Notes: generated by a model from the letters alone, not told the origin. A DNA stretch of 64,000 nt from Candidatus Goldiibacteriota bacterium HGW-Goldbacteria-1 (GCA_002839855.1 PGYV01000008.1:62001-126000), one strand, 5' to 3'. Numbered from the stretch's first letter, positions 25,335-35,095 are shown. Numbers and translations are program-made.

Positions 25335-25505
25335 CAGGTGACAAGTGACAAGTGACAGGTGACAGGTGACAGGTGACAGGTGACAAGTGACAGGTGACAG
25401 GTGACAGGTGACAGGTGACAGGTGACAGGTGACAAGTGACAGGTGACAGGTGACAAGTGACAAGTGACAAGTGACAAGTGACAGGTGACAGGTAACAGGT
25501 AACAA
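25331..25505 (+). repeat. Tandem heptamer array (GTGACAG / GTGACAA)
   Basis: About 25 units of 7 bp run without a break from the last codon of the SDR gene; the stop codon TGA is part of the first unit. Two versions alternate irregularly, ending in G or A. The last units change to GTAACAG. Its reverse strand is open in several frames, but only because the unit has no stop codon in those frames. Confidence 0.95.
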
Positions 25506-25554
25506 CTTGTAACTTGTTAGTTGTAACTTGCAACTTTCTTCCGTAGAATATCAC

Positions 25555-25583
25555 TTGACAGGTGATATACTATCTTGTATAAT
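25555..25583 (+). promoter_or_regulatory. Consensus promoter TTGACA-17-TATAAT
   Basis: Both hexamers match the sigma-70 consensus exactly, TTGACA at 25555-25560 and TATAAT at 25578-25583. The ferredoxin gene starts 30 bp downstream after a GGAGGTGG ribosome site. Confidence 0.9.
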
Positions 25584-25612
25584 TCAATCAAGAAAAATTA
25601 CGGAGGTGGAAT

Positions 25613-26479
25613 ATGATTCGCGAAGTGATAGAAATTGACGAACAGAAATGCGACGGGTGCGGAAACTGCATTCCCGGATGCCCGGAAGGCGCGCTTCAGG
25701 TAATTGACGGCAAAGTAAGGCTTGTGGCGGATTACCTTTGTGACGGACTTGGCGCATGTGTGGGTGAATGCCCTAAGGACGCTTTAAAAGTAATTAAGAA
25801 AGATGTGGAAGAATATGATGAAAAACGCGTGATAAAAAACATAATAAAACAGGGTATTAACACGGTTAAAGCGCATATGAAACATCTGCGTGACCACGGG
25901 CAGGACGGCTATCTTAAAACCGCACGAGAAGTGTTAAAGGAAAACAATATCACATTTGATGAAGAAGAACCGGCTGCTCACGGGCATCACAGTCATCACG
26001 AGCATAAAGGCCACGGCGGAGGGTGCCCCGGTTCGCGCATGATTGACAATACAAAACACAAACATCACGAACATCATAATGATAATGGTTCGGCGCCCTC
26101 GGAATTGCGGCAGTGGCCTGTGCAGCTTCACCTTGTATCACCCGCGGCGCCTTACTTTAACGGCGCGGATGTGGTGCTTGCAGCTGACTGCGTGGCGTAT
26201 GCCATGGGCAGTTTTCATAAAGATTTTTTACGTAATAAAGCCCTTGCCATTGCATGCCCAAAGCTGGATTCTGACATGGATGTTTATGTGGAGAAAATTG
26301 CCGCAATGGCAGACCAGGCAAAGATAAATACCTTAACCGTTGTAAGGATGCAGGTGCCGTGCTGCGGCGGCCTTGTGCAGATGGCAAAAGCGGGAATTGA
26401 AAAAGCGCAGCGCAAAGTGCCGATAAAGGCGGTAACAATAAGCCTGGAAGGCGAAGTGCTGGAAGAGAAGTGGATATAA
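25613..26479 (+). CDS. Two-cluster 4Fe-4S ferredoxin-like protein with His-rich linker
   Basis: The 288-residue protein begins with two 4Fe-4S motifs (CDGCGNCIPGCP and CDGLGACVGECP). Between about residues 123 and 162 lies a stretch of 17 His interrupted by Gly, Glu and Lys, followed by or including CPGSR, likely to bind metal ions. The C-terminal domain (PVQLHLVSPAAPYFNGADVVLAADC to VRMQVPCCGG) has several further Cys residues in conserved-looking places. Similar proteins in anaerobes are annotated as 4Fe-4S binding proteins without a fixed role. ATG 25613 follows GGAGGTGG. Strong consensus promoter; single gene. Confidence 0.85.
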   Translation: MIREVIEIDEQKCDGCGNCIPGCPEGALQVIDGKVRLVADYLCDGLGACVGECPKDALKVIKKDVEEYDEKRVIKNIIKQGINTVKAHMKHLRDHGQDGYLKTAREVLKENNITFDEEEPAAHGHHSHHEHKGHGGGCPGSRMIDNTKHKHHEHHNDNGSAPSELRQWPVQLHLVSPAAPYFNGADVVLAADCVAYAMGSFHKDFLRNKALAIACPKLDSDMDVYVEKIAAMADQAKINTLTVVRMQVPCCGGLVQMAKAGIEKAQRKVPIKAVTISLEGEVLEEKWI

Positions 26480-26884
26480 TAATAGAAGCTTGGATGGTTA
26501 GATGCTTGGAAGCTTGGTAAGAGAGAGACTATAAGCAGATAAGCATTAGGCAGTTAAGCATAAGCGGAAGGCTAAAAGAGCAAGTTTCGCTATAGCTTAA
26601 TTGCTTAAACTGTTAAAGAGCTATGTTTTGTAATGGTAGACGCGGGTCTTTAGCCCGCGGCAGTTGATTTATATTTAATTTTTTTACGAGAGAAAGCAGA
26701 AGGGACAGTGATAATAAAAGCGTATTAAGTTATAAGCAGAGGCAATAGCGTAAAAGTTGCAGCGCAGAGGCTCCGCAATTCGGATATTTTATAATAATTC
26801 AACTGCAGCACCCTGAAGGGTGCGCCTACCAGATCTATACCAAACCTCCAAGCGTCCAAGCCTCCGTATTTCCGCATATTTACG
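26480..26884. repeat. Intergenic block with composite A+C repeat and inverted C-type copy
   Basis: There is no gene here. B-type words lie at about 26489-26520, and A-type words with their inverted partner at about 26525-26620. A C-type hairpin of the GCGGG version follows at 26634-26668, and a C-type hairpin in reverse direction with a GCACCC stem at 26801-26835. A short inverted B-type word is at about 26840-26868. Confidence 0.85.
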
Positions 26885-26913
26885 TTGAAAAATCCCTTAA
26901 AATTATATATTAT
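26885..26913 (+). promoter_or_regulatory. Promoter TTGAAA-17-TATTAT before tRNA-Gly
   Basis: TTGAAA at 26885-26890 and TATTAT at 26908-26913 are 17 bp apart and end about 14 bp before the tRNA gene. The region is very AT-rich, so other -10 registers are possible. Confidence 0.55.
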
Positions 26914-26927
26914 ATATATTAATGTTT

Positions 26928-27001
26928 GCGGGTGTAGTTCAGTGGCAGAATGCGAGCTTCCCAAGCTTGAGACGAGGGTTCGATTCCCTTCACCCGCTCC
27001 A
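26928..27001 (+). tRNA. tRNA-Gly (CCC)
   Basis: Acceptor stem GCGGGTG/CACCCGC, discriminator T, encoded CCA. Anticodon stem CGAGC/GCTTG with loop ttcccaa gives anticodon CCC. A single-gene unit in contrast to the tRNA group at 6.6-7.4 kb; it is the second glycine tRNA in the window, the other reading with TCC. Confidence 0.93.
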
Positions 27002-27060
27002 TTTTAAACGTTATATTTTTGCCGTGAAATATTTGCCATAATGTGAAATTAAGATCCTGA

Positions 27061-27082
27061 CGGCGGCCTTTTGGCCGCCTGA
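27061..27082. other. GC-rich hairpin between tRNA-Gly and the PHP gene
   Basis: A perfect stem GGCGGCC/GGCCGCC with a TTTT loop is present. It is not followed by a T-run on the plus strand, so it is not a typical terminator; it could be a processing or pausing site in the tRNA-PHP transcript. Confidence 0.55.
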
Positions 27083-27101
27083 AATATATTTGGAGTAAAA
27101 A

Positions 27102-27953
27102 GTGATACTTAAAGAGTCTGATAAATGGGCCGACCTTCACATTCATACAAGGAAGTCGGACGGCACAAACACCGTTGAAGAGGTATTTCAAAGGGCAAAA
27201 GACAGCGGCCTTGAAGCCATTGCAATTACCGACCACGACACCGTTGCAGGTGTTCCTGAAGGTATTGAAATGTCAAAAAAGTACGGGGTGAAGTTTGTCC
27301 CGGGTATAGAATTATCCGCTATTCATAACAATAAAGAAATTCACATAGTGGCGCTTTTTGTGGATTGGAAAAACCAGGAGTTTGTAAAGAAACTTACCTA
27401 CTTTCAGAAGAAACGCACGGAGCGCGCGAAGAAAATAATAAGCAAGCTTAAAGAACTTAACATGGACATAGCGTTTGAAGACCTGTTTGAATTTACCGAA
27501 AATATAAACAATGCGGGCAGGCTTCACATCGCGAAACTTATGGTACAGAAGAATTACGCGAAAAACATAAAGGACGCTTTTGCCAGGTTTCTTGCTGAAG
27601 ACAGGGTGGCGTATGTGGCAAAAGCCAAGCTTACCGTGCAGGAAGCAATAACGCTTGTAAAAGAAGTAAAAGGAGTTTCAATACTGGCGCATCCGGGTTT
27701 GTTTAACGCGGATGAAATGATACCGCAGTGGGCAAAGGAAGGGTTAAACGGGATAGAGGTGTTTCATCCTGACCATACTTATGAAGACATGAATAAATAC
27801 ATGGATATTGCCAATGCCAATAACCTTCTGGTAAGCGGAGGCTCCGACTGCCACGGGACTTCAAAGGATTACACAAGGATAGGAAAGATAAGGCTTCCTT
27901 ACGAATATTACGACAAGATACAAAAATTCAAAAATAAAGTTTATGGAGAATAA
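27102..27953 (+). CDS. PHP-domain phosphoesterase (3',5'-nucleoside bisphosphate phosphatase-like)
   Basis: The 283-residue protein has the four PHP metal-binding motifs: ADLHIHTRKSDGTNT, AITDHDTVAGV, the Glu in VPGIELSA followed by HIVALFVD, and the late H in LAHPGLFN and SGGSDCHG. This layout is that of the YciV/RNase AM group, which removes the 3'-phosphate of 3',5'-bisphosphorylated nucleosides or trims RNA 5' ends. Whether it acts on nucleotides or RNA is not clear. The start is GTG 27102 after TGGAG. The end overlaps the lysS start region. Confidence 0.87.
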   Translation: MILKESDKWADLHIHTRKSDGTNTVEEVFQRAKDSGLEAIAITDHDTVAGVPEGIEMSKKYGVKFVPGIELSAIHNNKEIHIVALFVDWKNQEFVKKLTYFQKKRTERAKKIISKLKELNMDIAFEDLFEFTENINNAGRLHIAKLMVQKNYAKNIKDAFARFLAEDRVAYVAKAKLTVQEAITLVKEVKGVSILAHPGLFNADEMIPQWAKEGLNGIEVFHPDHTYEDMNKYMDIANANNLLVSGGSDCHGTSKDYTRIGKIRLPYEYYDKIQKFKNKVYGE

Positions 27954-27954
27954 G

Positions 27955-29472
27955 ATGGAACAGGGAAAGAAGCATGATGTTAACGCCGTGCCCGAACAGC
28001 CGGTGCTAAGCGAATCTGAACTTTTAAAAGCCAGAAAAGACAACCTTGAATATTTTGTAAATAAGGGAAATGTACCGTACAAGTACGGCTATGACAGAAG
28101 CGGCACAATTGCTGAAATTAAAGAGCGCAATGGTTCAGTGGCAGAGGGCGTGGAAGGTGATATTGTTGAACGCGCATGCGGCAGAATAATGAGTATAAGG
28201 GGACATGGCAAGACAACGTTTGCAAACTTAAAGGATTTTTCCGGAATTATTCAGGTTTACATAAGAAAAGACGCGGTGGGCGATGAAGCTTATGAAGATT
28301 TTAAAAAGATGGATATAGGCGACATTTTCGGCGTGGAAGGAAAAGTATTTAAAACAAAGACAGGCGAACTTACGGTAAAGGCGGACAAGTTTGACCTTTT
28401 AACAAAGTCGCTGCTGCCGCTTCCGGAAAAATGGCACGGGCTGAAAGATAAAGAAACCCGCTACCGCAAAAGGTACCTTGATTTAATTTCAAACGAAGAG
28501 GTAATGAATACTTTTGTTTTAAGGACAAAGATAATTAAAGAGATAAGGAACTTTCTGGATTCGCGCGGTTTTCTGGAAGTGGAAACTCCCATGATGCAGG
28601 CGATACCCGGCGGCGCCAAGGCGAAACCTTTTTTAACGCACCACAACGCGCTGGATATGGATTTATACATGAGGATAGCGCCGGAGCTTTATCTTAAAAG
28701 GCTGCTTGTGGGCGGCTTTGAAAAGGTGTATGAAATAAACCGTAACTTCAGAAACGAAGGCATATCCATAAAGCATAACCCGGAATTCACAATGGTGGAG
28801 CTGTATCAGGCGTACACCGATTTTCAGGGAGTCATGAACCTGTGCGAAGAAATGATAGCGCACCTTGCGGATAAACTGCTTGGCAGAATGGTTATCACAT
28901 ACCAGGGCTCGGAAATTGACCTGACGCCGCCGTGGAAAAGGATTTCCATGAAGGACGCGATTAAAGAGTACGCGGAAATTGATTTTGATTCAAAGTCTGA
29001 AGCCCAGCTTGAAGAGATATTAAAGGCAAAAGAAGTGGATGTGCGCCCCGGCGCGCTGCGCGGGGAACTTTTAGAACTTGTATTCGGCGAACTTGTGGAA
29101 CCTAAATTAATGGGGCCGGTTTTTATAACCGATTTCCCGGTGGAAATTTCGCCGCTGGCAAAAGTAAACAGAAACAATCCGGCTATTACAGAGCGTTTTG
29201 AACCGTATATTTTTGGGCGCGAACTTGCCAATGGATTTTCGGAACTTAATGATTCCGAAGACCAGGAAAGAAGGTTCAGGCAGCAGATAGATATGGACAC
29301 GCATGGCGAAGTGGCAAAGGCAATTGATGAAGATTACGTGGAAGCGTTAAAATATGGAATGCCGCCGGCGGGCGGCCTTGGAATTGGTATTGACAGGCTG
29401 ATAATGTTTTTAACCGATTCAGCTTCGATAAGGGATGTAATTTTGTTTCCGCTGTTAAGGCCGGAGAAGTAA
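27955..29472 (+). CDS. lysS: Lysyl-tRNA synthetase, class II
   Basis: LysRS charges tRNA-Lys. The product of about 505 residues has an N-terminal OB-fold anticodon domain (GRIMSIRGHGKTTFANLKD) and the class II core: motif 1 near FLEVETPMMQAIPGGAKAKPF, motif 2 as YEINRNFRNEGISIKHNPEFT, and motif 3 as GLGIGIDRLIMFL. Length is normal. Two starts are possible: ATG 27943 inside the PHP gene, or ATG 27955 just after its stop with TGGAG as ribosome site. I chose the second. The two genes are coupled. Confidence 0.96.
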   Translation: MEQGKKHDVNAVPEQPVLSESELLKARKDNLEYFVNKGNVPYKYGYDRSGTIAEIKERNGSVAEGVEGDIVERACGRIMSIRGHGKTTFANLKDFSGIIQVYIRKDAVGDEAYEDFKKMDIGDIFGVEGKVFKTKTGELTVKADKFDLLTKSLLPLPEKWHGLKDKETRYRKRYLDLISNEEVMNTFVLRTKIIKEIRNFLDSRGFLEVETPMMQAIPGGAKAKPFLTHHNALDMDLYMRIAPELYLKRLLVGGFEKVYEINRNFRNEGISIKHNPEFTMVELYQAYTDFQGVMNLCEEMIAHLADKLLGRMVITYQGSEIDLTPPWKRISMKDAIKEYAEIDFDSKSEAQLEEILKAKEVDVRPGALRGELLELVFGELVEPKLMGPVFITDFPVEISPLAKVNRNNPAITERFEPYIFGRELANGFSELNDSEDQERRFRQQIDMDTHGEVAKAIDEDYVEALKYGMPPAGGLGIGIDRLIMFLTDSASIRDVILFPLLRPEK

Positions 29473-29773
29473 TTTAGACGCTTGGATGGTTGGATGCTTA
29501 GAAGCTTAGAAAGAGCCTATTAAGCCATAAGCAGTTAAGCATTAGGCAGTTAAGCATAAGCGGAAGGCAAAAGAACTAGTTTCGCTATAGCTTAATTGCT
29601 TAAACTGCTAAAGTGCTATTTTTTGTACTGGTAGGCGCACCCTTTAGGGTGCGGTAGTTGGAACGTAAAATATTTAAGATAAAAATATAAATGGCGGATT
29701 GGAATGTCGGTTGGTTTTGCCAAGCATCCAACCATCCAAGCGTCCAAGCATCAGAATAAAGGAGTTGAGTATT
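29473..29773. repeat. Intergenic block: B-type, composite A+C, inverted B-type repeats
   Basis: There is no gene. The block has B-type words at about 29475-29510, A-type words and their inverted partner at 29517-29620, a C-type hairpin with a GCACCC/GGGTGC stem at 29628-29660, and inverted B-type words (ccaagcatccaaccatccaag) at about 29719-29752. The outer B arms face each other. Confidence 0.85.
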
Positions 29774-31009
29774 ATGCCAAGGCCTTTTAATTACTTTATA
29801 GGATTGCGTTATCTGTCTGCAAAGAAGAAAGGTTTTATAAACCTTATTTCAATTCTTTCCGTGGCGGGCATTGCGCTGGGCGTAACCGCGCTTATTGTTG
29901 TTATTTCCGTCATGAACGGGTTCCACGAGGACATCCGAGACAAAATAATAGGCACCAATGCCCACGTGGTTGTATCGTCTTATACCAAAGAGGGTATTTC
30001 CGGTTACAAAGAGAAAATGAAGGGTATTAAAAAAATTCAGCACGTAAAAGCTGCAGCCCCCTATTTCATGGGGCAGGTTATGTTAAAGTCCGGCGAAAAA
30101 GTGGAAGGTATGCTTTTATGGGGTATAGAACCTTCAAGCATGTCATCGGTGAACAACCTTGAAAAAAACATAATAAAAGGCGATATGGATTTTATAATGA
30201 GGGAGCTTCCTGACGGCAAACGCGGCATTGTGCTTGGCAAGGAACTTATGAATAATATAGGCGCGGAACTGGGAGATGAAATTATTGTTATCTCGCCGGT
30301 GTTTCAGCAGACCCCTACAGGCATGATTCCTAAAATGAGCAGGATGCGCATAGTGGGCGTCTTTGAAGCGGGAATGTATGATTACGATACTACGTTTGCC
30401 TACGCGTCAATGGATACGGTTCAGAAATTATTCAACCGCGGTGACGTGGCAACAGGCATAGCCATAAAAACAGACAAACTTGAAAACGCGACAATAGTTG
30501 CCACAGAGATTCACAGAATATATAAAGACCTATGGGCGCGCGACTGGATGTCTTTGAATAAGAACCTTTTTTCCGCGCTGAAGATTGAAAAACTTGCGAT
30601 GTTTATAATTCTGCTTCTTGTGGTCCTGGTGGCGGCGTTCAATATCGCGTCCACCCTTATAATGATTGTAATGAGAAAAACAAAAGATATAGGTATTCTA
30701 AAATCAATGGGCGCAAGCAACAGCGATGTTATGAATATTTTTATAATACAGGGGGTGGCTACGGGCATCCTGGGCGCGGTTATAGGATTTGTTTCGGGCG
30801 TGCTTATATGCATATATTTAAAAGCATACCCCATTTCCATGCCGGGAGGCGGCAGCGTGTATTACATTGACAAACTTGCGGTATCGCTGAAATTTTCCGA
30901 AGTAATTATAATCCCAATTGCGGCGATTATAATATCGTTTTTTGCGACGCTTTACCCTTCTTATCACGCGTCCAAACTGGACCCTGTAGAGGCGGTGCGT
31001 TATGAGTAA
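29774..31009 (+). CDS. Lipoprotein-releasing system permease LolC/LolE family
   Basis: The 411-residue inner-membrane protein has one N-terminal helix, a periplasmic domain of about 220 residues and three C-terminal helices, the FtsX/MacB-like layout. Family marks are the beginning FIGLRYLSAKKKGFINLISILSVAGIALGVTALIVVISVMNGF, as in LolC/E, and the late IGILKSMGAS and LDPVEAVRYE. LolCDE extracts lipoproteins from the inner membrane for outer-membrane sorting. Only one permease gene is present, so it may work as a homodimer. The start is ATG 29774 with AAGGAG before it; an upstream frame from 29699 translates repeat DNA and is rejected. Confidence 0.92.
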   Translation: MPRPFNYFIGLRYLSAKKKGFINLISILSVAGIALGVTALIVVISVMNGFHEDIRDKIIGTNAHVVVSSYTKEGISGYKEKMKGIKKIQHVKAAAPYFMGQVMLKSGEKVEGMLLWGIEPSSMSSVNNLEKNIIKGDMDFIMRELPDGKRGIVLGKELMNNIGAELGDEIIVISPVFQQTPTGMIPKMSRMRIVGVFEAGMYDYDTTFAYASMDTVQKLFNRGDVATGIAIKTDKLENATIVATEIHRIYKDLWARDWMSLNKNLFSALKIEKLAMFIILLLVVLVAAFNIASTLIMIVMRKTKDIGILKSMGASNSDVMNIFIIQGVATGILGAVIGFVSGVLICIYLKAYPISMPGGGSVYYIDKLAVSLKFSEVIIIPIAAIIISFFATLYPSYHASKLDPVEAVRYE

Positions 31010-31691
31010 CATAATGACGGCAAGGGATATAAGAAAGACGTTTGAAACAGGCAAGAACCAGCTTAATGTTTTAAAGAGCGTAAACCTGGAAGTTAAAAAA
31101 GGCGAACTGCTTATGATAGTGGGGCCTTCGGGCGCCGGGAAAAGCACGCTTCTTGCCATTCTTGGCGGCTTAAGCAGGCCGGGCAGCGGAAGGGTGCTTT
31201 TAAACGACGAAGATATGTACACGCTTAATGATGAAAAACTTGCAATGCTTCGCAGCAAAAGGCTGGGTTTCATATTCCAGTTTCATCATTTGTTGCCTGA
31301 ATTTAACGCCATGGAAAACGTGGCCATGCCGGCAATGATTGCGGGTATAAATAAAAAAGAGGCGCTTGAAAAAGCAAAAAAACTTCTTATCACCATAGGC
31401 CTGGGCGGAAGGCTGACACATAAGCCCAGCGAATTGTCCGGAGGAGAGCAGCAGAGGGTGGCAATTGCCAGGTCGCTTATTAATGACCCTGACATTGTGT
31501 TCGCGGATGAACCCACCGGCAATCTGGACAAGGCAAACGCGGAAATTATTCATAAAGTGATACTGGATTTCAACCGCAGTTTCGGACACACTTTTGTAAT
31601 TGTAACGCATAACGAACACTTGACTTCTATAGGCAACAGAATAGTATTAATAGAGGACGGCAACATAGCAAGCATTAAAAATGTAAGATAA
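31002..31691 (+). CDS. lolD: Lipoprotein-releasing ABC transporter ATPase
   Basis: The 229-residue ABC ATPase has Walker A GPSGAGKST, the Q-loop FQFHHLLPEFNAMENV, signature LSGGEQQRVAIARSL, Walker B DIVFADEPTGNLD and the H-loop VTHNEH. The sequence is of the LolD/MacB/FtsE group, and its 8-bp overlap with the LolC/E-like gene ties the two together as one transporter. This is good evidence that the organism sorts lipoproteins to an outer membrane. A class IV aminotransferase gene follows after 29 bp. Confidence 0.93.
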   Translation: MSNIMTARDIRKTFETGKNQLNVLKSVNLEVKKGELLMIVGPSGAGKSTLLAILGGLSRPGSGRVLLNDEDMYTLNDEKLAMLRSKRLGFIFQFHHLLPEFNAMENVAMPAMIAGINKKEALEKAKKLLITIGLGGRLTHKPSELSGGEQQRVAIARSLINDPDIVFADEPTGNLDKANAEIIHKVILDFNRSFGHTFVIVTHNEHLTSIGNRIVLIEDGNIASIKNVR

Positions 31692-31720
31692 ATTATAATA
31701 TAATTTTATAGGAGGAAAGT

Positions 31721-32593
31721 ATGCTGATTAATCTTAACGGGAAGATGGTACCAAAAGAGAAAGCTGTAGTATCTGTGTTTGATCATGGTTTGTTATACGG
31801 CGACGGGATATTTGAAGGAATAAGGGTTTATTCAAATAATGTATTCAGGTTAAGGGATCATATAGAAAGGCTTTATGATTCCGCTAAGTTTCTTAATATG
31901 GATATTGGAATGAAACAGGAAGATATGATTAAGCAGGTGGTGGAAACGGTAAAGGCAAACAAGTTAAAAGATGGTTATATAAGGCTTGTGGTCACAAGGG
32001 GCGTAGGCGACCTTGGGCTGGACCCAAGAAAATGTACGGAGGGCGTGACGTTTTTTATTATAGCGGCGAATATAAGTTTGTATCCGGAAGAGTTATATAA
32101 AAATGGCATGTTTATTACAACGGTGGCGGTAAGGCGCAACTTAAGCGAAACGCTGGAACCAAGGGTTAAGTCGCTTAACTATCTGAATAATATTCTGGCA
32201 AAAATGGAAGCCGGCAACCACGGTTCCGCGGAAGCTATAATGATAAATAACCTTGGGCACGTGGCAGAAGCCACGGGAGACAATGTTTTTCATATTAAAA
32301 AAGGGAAGCTGTACACGCCAACCCTTACAAGCGGCGCTTTGGGCGGCATGACAAGAAGGACGGTATTGGAAATAGGGGAAGAACTTAAAATGGATGTATT
32401 TGAGACAATCGTTACAAGGTACGACCTTTACACGGCTGATGAATGTTTCCTGACCGGAACCGCGGCCAAGGTTATTCCCGTTACAAGAATAGACGGAAGG
32501 GCTATAGGCGAAGGCGTGCCGGGGCCGTTTACAAAAAAGATATTAGCGGAATTTAAAAAGAAGACCGTTACAATGGGCGTTAAGGTTAAATAA
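31721..32593 (+). CDS. Class IV aminotransferase (branched-chain type, IlvE-like)
   Basis: The 290-residue PLP enzyme shows the fold type IV pattern: FDHGLLYGDGIFEGIRVY near the N-terminus, the PLP lysine K150 in LEPRVKSLNYLNN, and EATGDNVFHIKKGKLYTP and LTGTAAKVIPVTRIDGR later. These fit branched-chain amino acid aminotransferase, which makes Val, Leu and Ile from their keto acids, though D-amino-acid aminotransferase and aminodeoxychorismate lyase share the fold. The start ATG 31721 follows TAGGAGG, and TATAAT lies about 20 bp before that. It may start its own transcript. Confidence 0.9.
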   Translation: MLINLNGKMVPKEKAVVSVFDHGLLYGDGIFEGIRVYSNNVFRLRDHIERLYDSAKFLNMDIGMKQEDMIKQVVETVKANKLKDGYIRLVVTRGVGDLGLDPRKCTEGVTFFIIAANISLYPEELYKNGMFITTVAVRRNLSETLEPRVKSLNYLNNILAKMEAGNHGSAEAIMINNLGHVAEATGDNVFHIKKGKLYTPTLTSGALGGMTRRTVLEIGEELKMDVFETIVTRYDLYTADECFLTGTAAKVIPVTRIDGRAIGEGVPGPFTKKILAEFKKKTVTMGVKVK

Positions 32594-32650
32594 AAAACAG
32601 TCAGAGCAGGTGCTTTTGCGCGCGTTAACTATGGCATAAAGAGGTGAACC

Positions 32651-35095
32651 ATGTTTGACAAATTTACCGACAGGGCAAGAAAAGTTGTGGCATTTGCCAA
32701 AGAAGAGGCGCAGAGGCTGGGGCATGATTATGTGGGTACGGAACACATTCTGCTTGGGATAATAAAAGACGGCGGAGGAATGGCCGCTGCTGTTATGGAA
32801 ACTTTAAATATAGACCTGGAAAAACTTAAACTTGAAGTGGAAGAAAAAATAGTGGATTCCGCCACTTCCACCATGCTTGCCGGTGAAATTCCTTTCACTC
32901 CCGTAAGCAAAAGGGCGTTTCAGTACGCGGCTGAAGAGTCGCAGCTTATGGGGCACAATTACATAGGCACAGAGCACATGCTGCTTGGGCTTTTAAAAGA
33001 AGAAGACGGGCTGGCTTCGCGCGTGCTTAAAGAAGTCGGGGTCAATTACAAAAAAGCAAAAGAAATGACAATTAATATCCTGGGCACAAGTTCGCCGGCA
33101 AAACTTCCCAATTTTCAGGGCGCTGCCGTTTCAAAAACCGCAACACCCACACTTGATAATTTTGGGCGTGACCTTACAACGCTGGCGCGTGACAACAAGC
33201 TTGACCCTGTCATCGGCAGGGAAGACGAAATAGAGCGCGTTATTCAGATATTAAGCAGAAGGACAAAAAATAACCCCGTACTTATCGGCGAGCCGGGAGT
33301 GGGCAAGACCGCTATAGTGGAAGGCCTTGCGCAGAAAATAATAAAAGGCGAAGTGCCGGAACTGCTTTTGAATAAAAGGGTCGTGACTTTGGATCTGGCA
33401 TCTGTTGTGGCCGGCACCAAATACAGGGGTGAATTTGAAGAAAGGTTAAAGACCATTATTAACGAAGTAAGGCATTCCAATAACACCGTAATTCTTTTCA
33501 TTGATGAACTTCATACAATTGTAGGCGCGGGTGCAGCCGAAGGCGCTATTGATGCGTCTAATATGTTAAAGCCGCCGCTTGCAAGGGGCGAATTTCAGTG
33601 TATTGGAGCAACCACTTTGAACGAGTACCGCAAACACATAGAAAAAGACGGGGCGCTGGAGAGGCGTTTTCAATCCATAATTGTAAAAGCGCCGTCCATA
33701 GACCAGACTATAGAGATAATAAAAGGGTTAAAAGACAAATACGAGGCGCACCACAAAGTGACATACGAGGATGAAGCCATAGAAGCGGCCACTAAACTTT
33801 CTAACAGGTACATCACAGAGAGGTTTCTGCCGGATAAGGCGATTGATTTAATTGACGAAGCGGGAGCCAGGGCAAGGTTATACGCCACGACCCTTCCGGA
33901 AGATATAAGGGAAGTGGATAAGGAAATAGAGAATGTCCGCAAGGAGCTTGAATCTTCGGCCAAAGCGCAGGAATATGAAAAGGCGGCGGGGTTCAGGGAT
34001 AAAATAAATGAACTTAACCGCAGGCGCGTGGAAATGAAGAAAAAGTTTGACAATAGCAAGGCTAAAAAAGTGCCGGTGGTAAAAGCGGAAGACATAGCCT
34101 ATATAATATCCAAACAGACAGGCGTGCCGCTTTACAAACTTGAAGAAAAAGAGTCAGAAAAACTTTTAAAGATGGAAGAAGAGTTTGGCAAAAGGCTTAT
34201 AGGGCAGGAAGAGGCCATAAAGGCAGTTTCCAAGGCAATAAGGCGCTCGCGTTCCGGGATGTCTGATCCTAACAAACCCATTGGTTCGTTTATTTTTTTA
34301 GGGCCTACGGGGGTAGGAAAAACAGAAATGGCAAGGTCGCTTGCCGACATTCTCTTTGAAGACAGGGAAGCGCTTATAAGAATAGACATGTCTGAATACA
34401 TGGAAAAATTTGCCGTGTCGCGTTTAACAGGGGCGCCTCCCGGCTATGTGGGTTTTGAAGACGGAGGCCAGCTTACAGAAAAAGTAAGGCGCAGGCCGTA
34501 TTCGGTTGTGCTTTTTGATGAAATAGAAAAAGCGCACCCGGAAGTTTTTAACATCCTTCTTCAGCTTTTAGAAAACGGAAGGCTTACGGATTCCATAGGA
34601 AGGGTGGTGGATTTTAAAAACACTGTTGTCATCATCACTTCAAATATAGGGTCAAAGCATATTGAAAGAAGCAAGACTCTTGGCTTTTCCCGTGAGGCTT
34701 CCGGAGAAATTTCCTATGAAAAGATGAAAGAGCACGTTATGGAAGACCTGAAAAAAGCCATGAACCCGGAGCTTCTAAACCGGGTGGATGAAATAATTGT
34801 TTTCCATCCGCTGGCAAAAGACGACGTGGGCAAAATAGTGGATATTATGCTTGTGGATGTATTAAAGCGCCTTGGTGAAAAAGGCATGGAAGTGAAAATA
34901 TCCGATTCAGCCAGGGAACTTATCGCGGAAAAAGGGTTTAACCCTATGTATGGGGCAAGGCCGTTAAGGCGTTCCATACAAAGCCTTCTGGAAGACCCGC
35001 TGGCGGAAAAGATACTTGAAGGCAATGTGAAAGGTTCAAAGAAAATAGACGTGGAAAGGGAAGAAGAAAAGCTGGTATTTAAGGATAAACCTTGA
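32651..35095 (+). CDS. clpC: ATP-dependent Clp protease ATPase subunit ClpC
   Basis: The 814-residue AAA+ unfoldase has two N-terminal Clp repeats ([18 protein letters not shown], and [23 protein letters not shown]). The first AAA module has Walker [10 protein letters not shown] and Walker [11 protein letters not shown] central coiled-coil M-domain with a UVR-like motif ([14 protein letters not shown]) follows. The second AAA module has GPTGVGKTE and [13 protein letters not shown]. This arrangement defines ClpC rather than ClpA or ClpB. It feeds substrates to ClpP, which is not in the window. In Firmicutes clpC sits next to radA; here the two lie 30 kb apart. The stop overlaps the TTG of the TamB-like gene. 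Confidence 0.97.
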   Translation: MFDKFTDRARKVVAFAKEEAQRLGHDYVGTEHILLGIIKDGGGMAAAVMETLNIDLEKLKLEVEEKIVDSATSTMLAGEIPFTPVSKRAFQYAAEESQLMGHNYIGTEHMLLGLLKEEDGLASRVLKEVGVNYKKAKEMTINILGTSSPAKLPNFQGAAVSKTATPTLDNFGRDLTTLARDNKLDPVIGREDEIERVIQILSRRTKNNPVLIGEPGVGKTAIVEGLAQKIIKGEVPELLLNKRVVTLDLASVVAGTKYRGEFEERLKTIINEVRHSNNTVILFIDELHTIVGAGAAEGAIDASNMLKPPLARGEFQCIGATTLNEYRKHIEKDGALERRFQSIIVKAPSIDQTIEIIKGLKDKYEAHHKVTYEDEAIEAATKLSNRYITERFLPDKAIDLIDEAGARARLYATTLPEDIREVDKEIENVRKELESSAKAQEYEKAAGFRDKINELNRRRVEMKKKFDNSKAKKVPVVKAEDIAYIISKQTGVPLYKLEEKESEKLLKMEEEFGKRLIGQEEAIKAVSKAIRRSRSGMSDPNKPIGSFIFLGPTGVGKTEMARSLADILFEDREALIRIDMSEYMEKFAVSRLTGAPPGYVGFEDGGQLTEKVRRRPYSVVLFDEIEKAHPEVFNILLQLLENGRLTDSIGRVVDFKNTVVIITSNIGSKHIERSKTLGFSREASGEISYEKMKEHVMEDLKKAMNPELLNRVDEIIVFHPLAKDDVGKIVDIMLVDVLKRLGEKGMEVKISDSARELIAEKGFNPMYGARPLRRSIQSLLEDPLAEKILEGNVKGSKKIDVEREEEKLVFKDKP

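Noticed and set aside
25331-25505. Regular array that might be taken for a CRISPR
   Set aside because: The unit is 7 bp with no spacers, and no cas genes are near. It is a simple tandem array.
25245-25554. Long reverse-strand frames made of repeated 'TCHLSPV' residues
   Set aside because: They are translations of the heptamer array, which lacks stop codons in some frames. No ribosome site or non-repeat part supports them.
29699-29773. N-terminal extension of the LolC/E-like gene
   Set aside because: The extra codons translate B-type repeat words, and a ribosome site with ATG at 29774 fits the family start.
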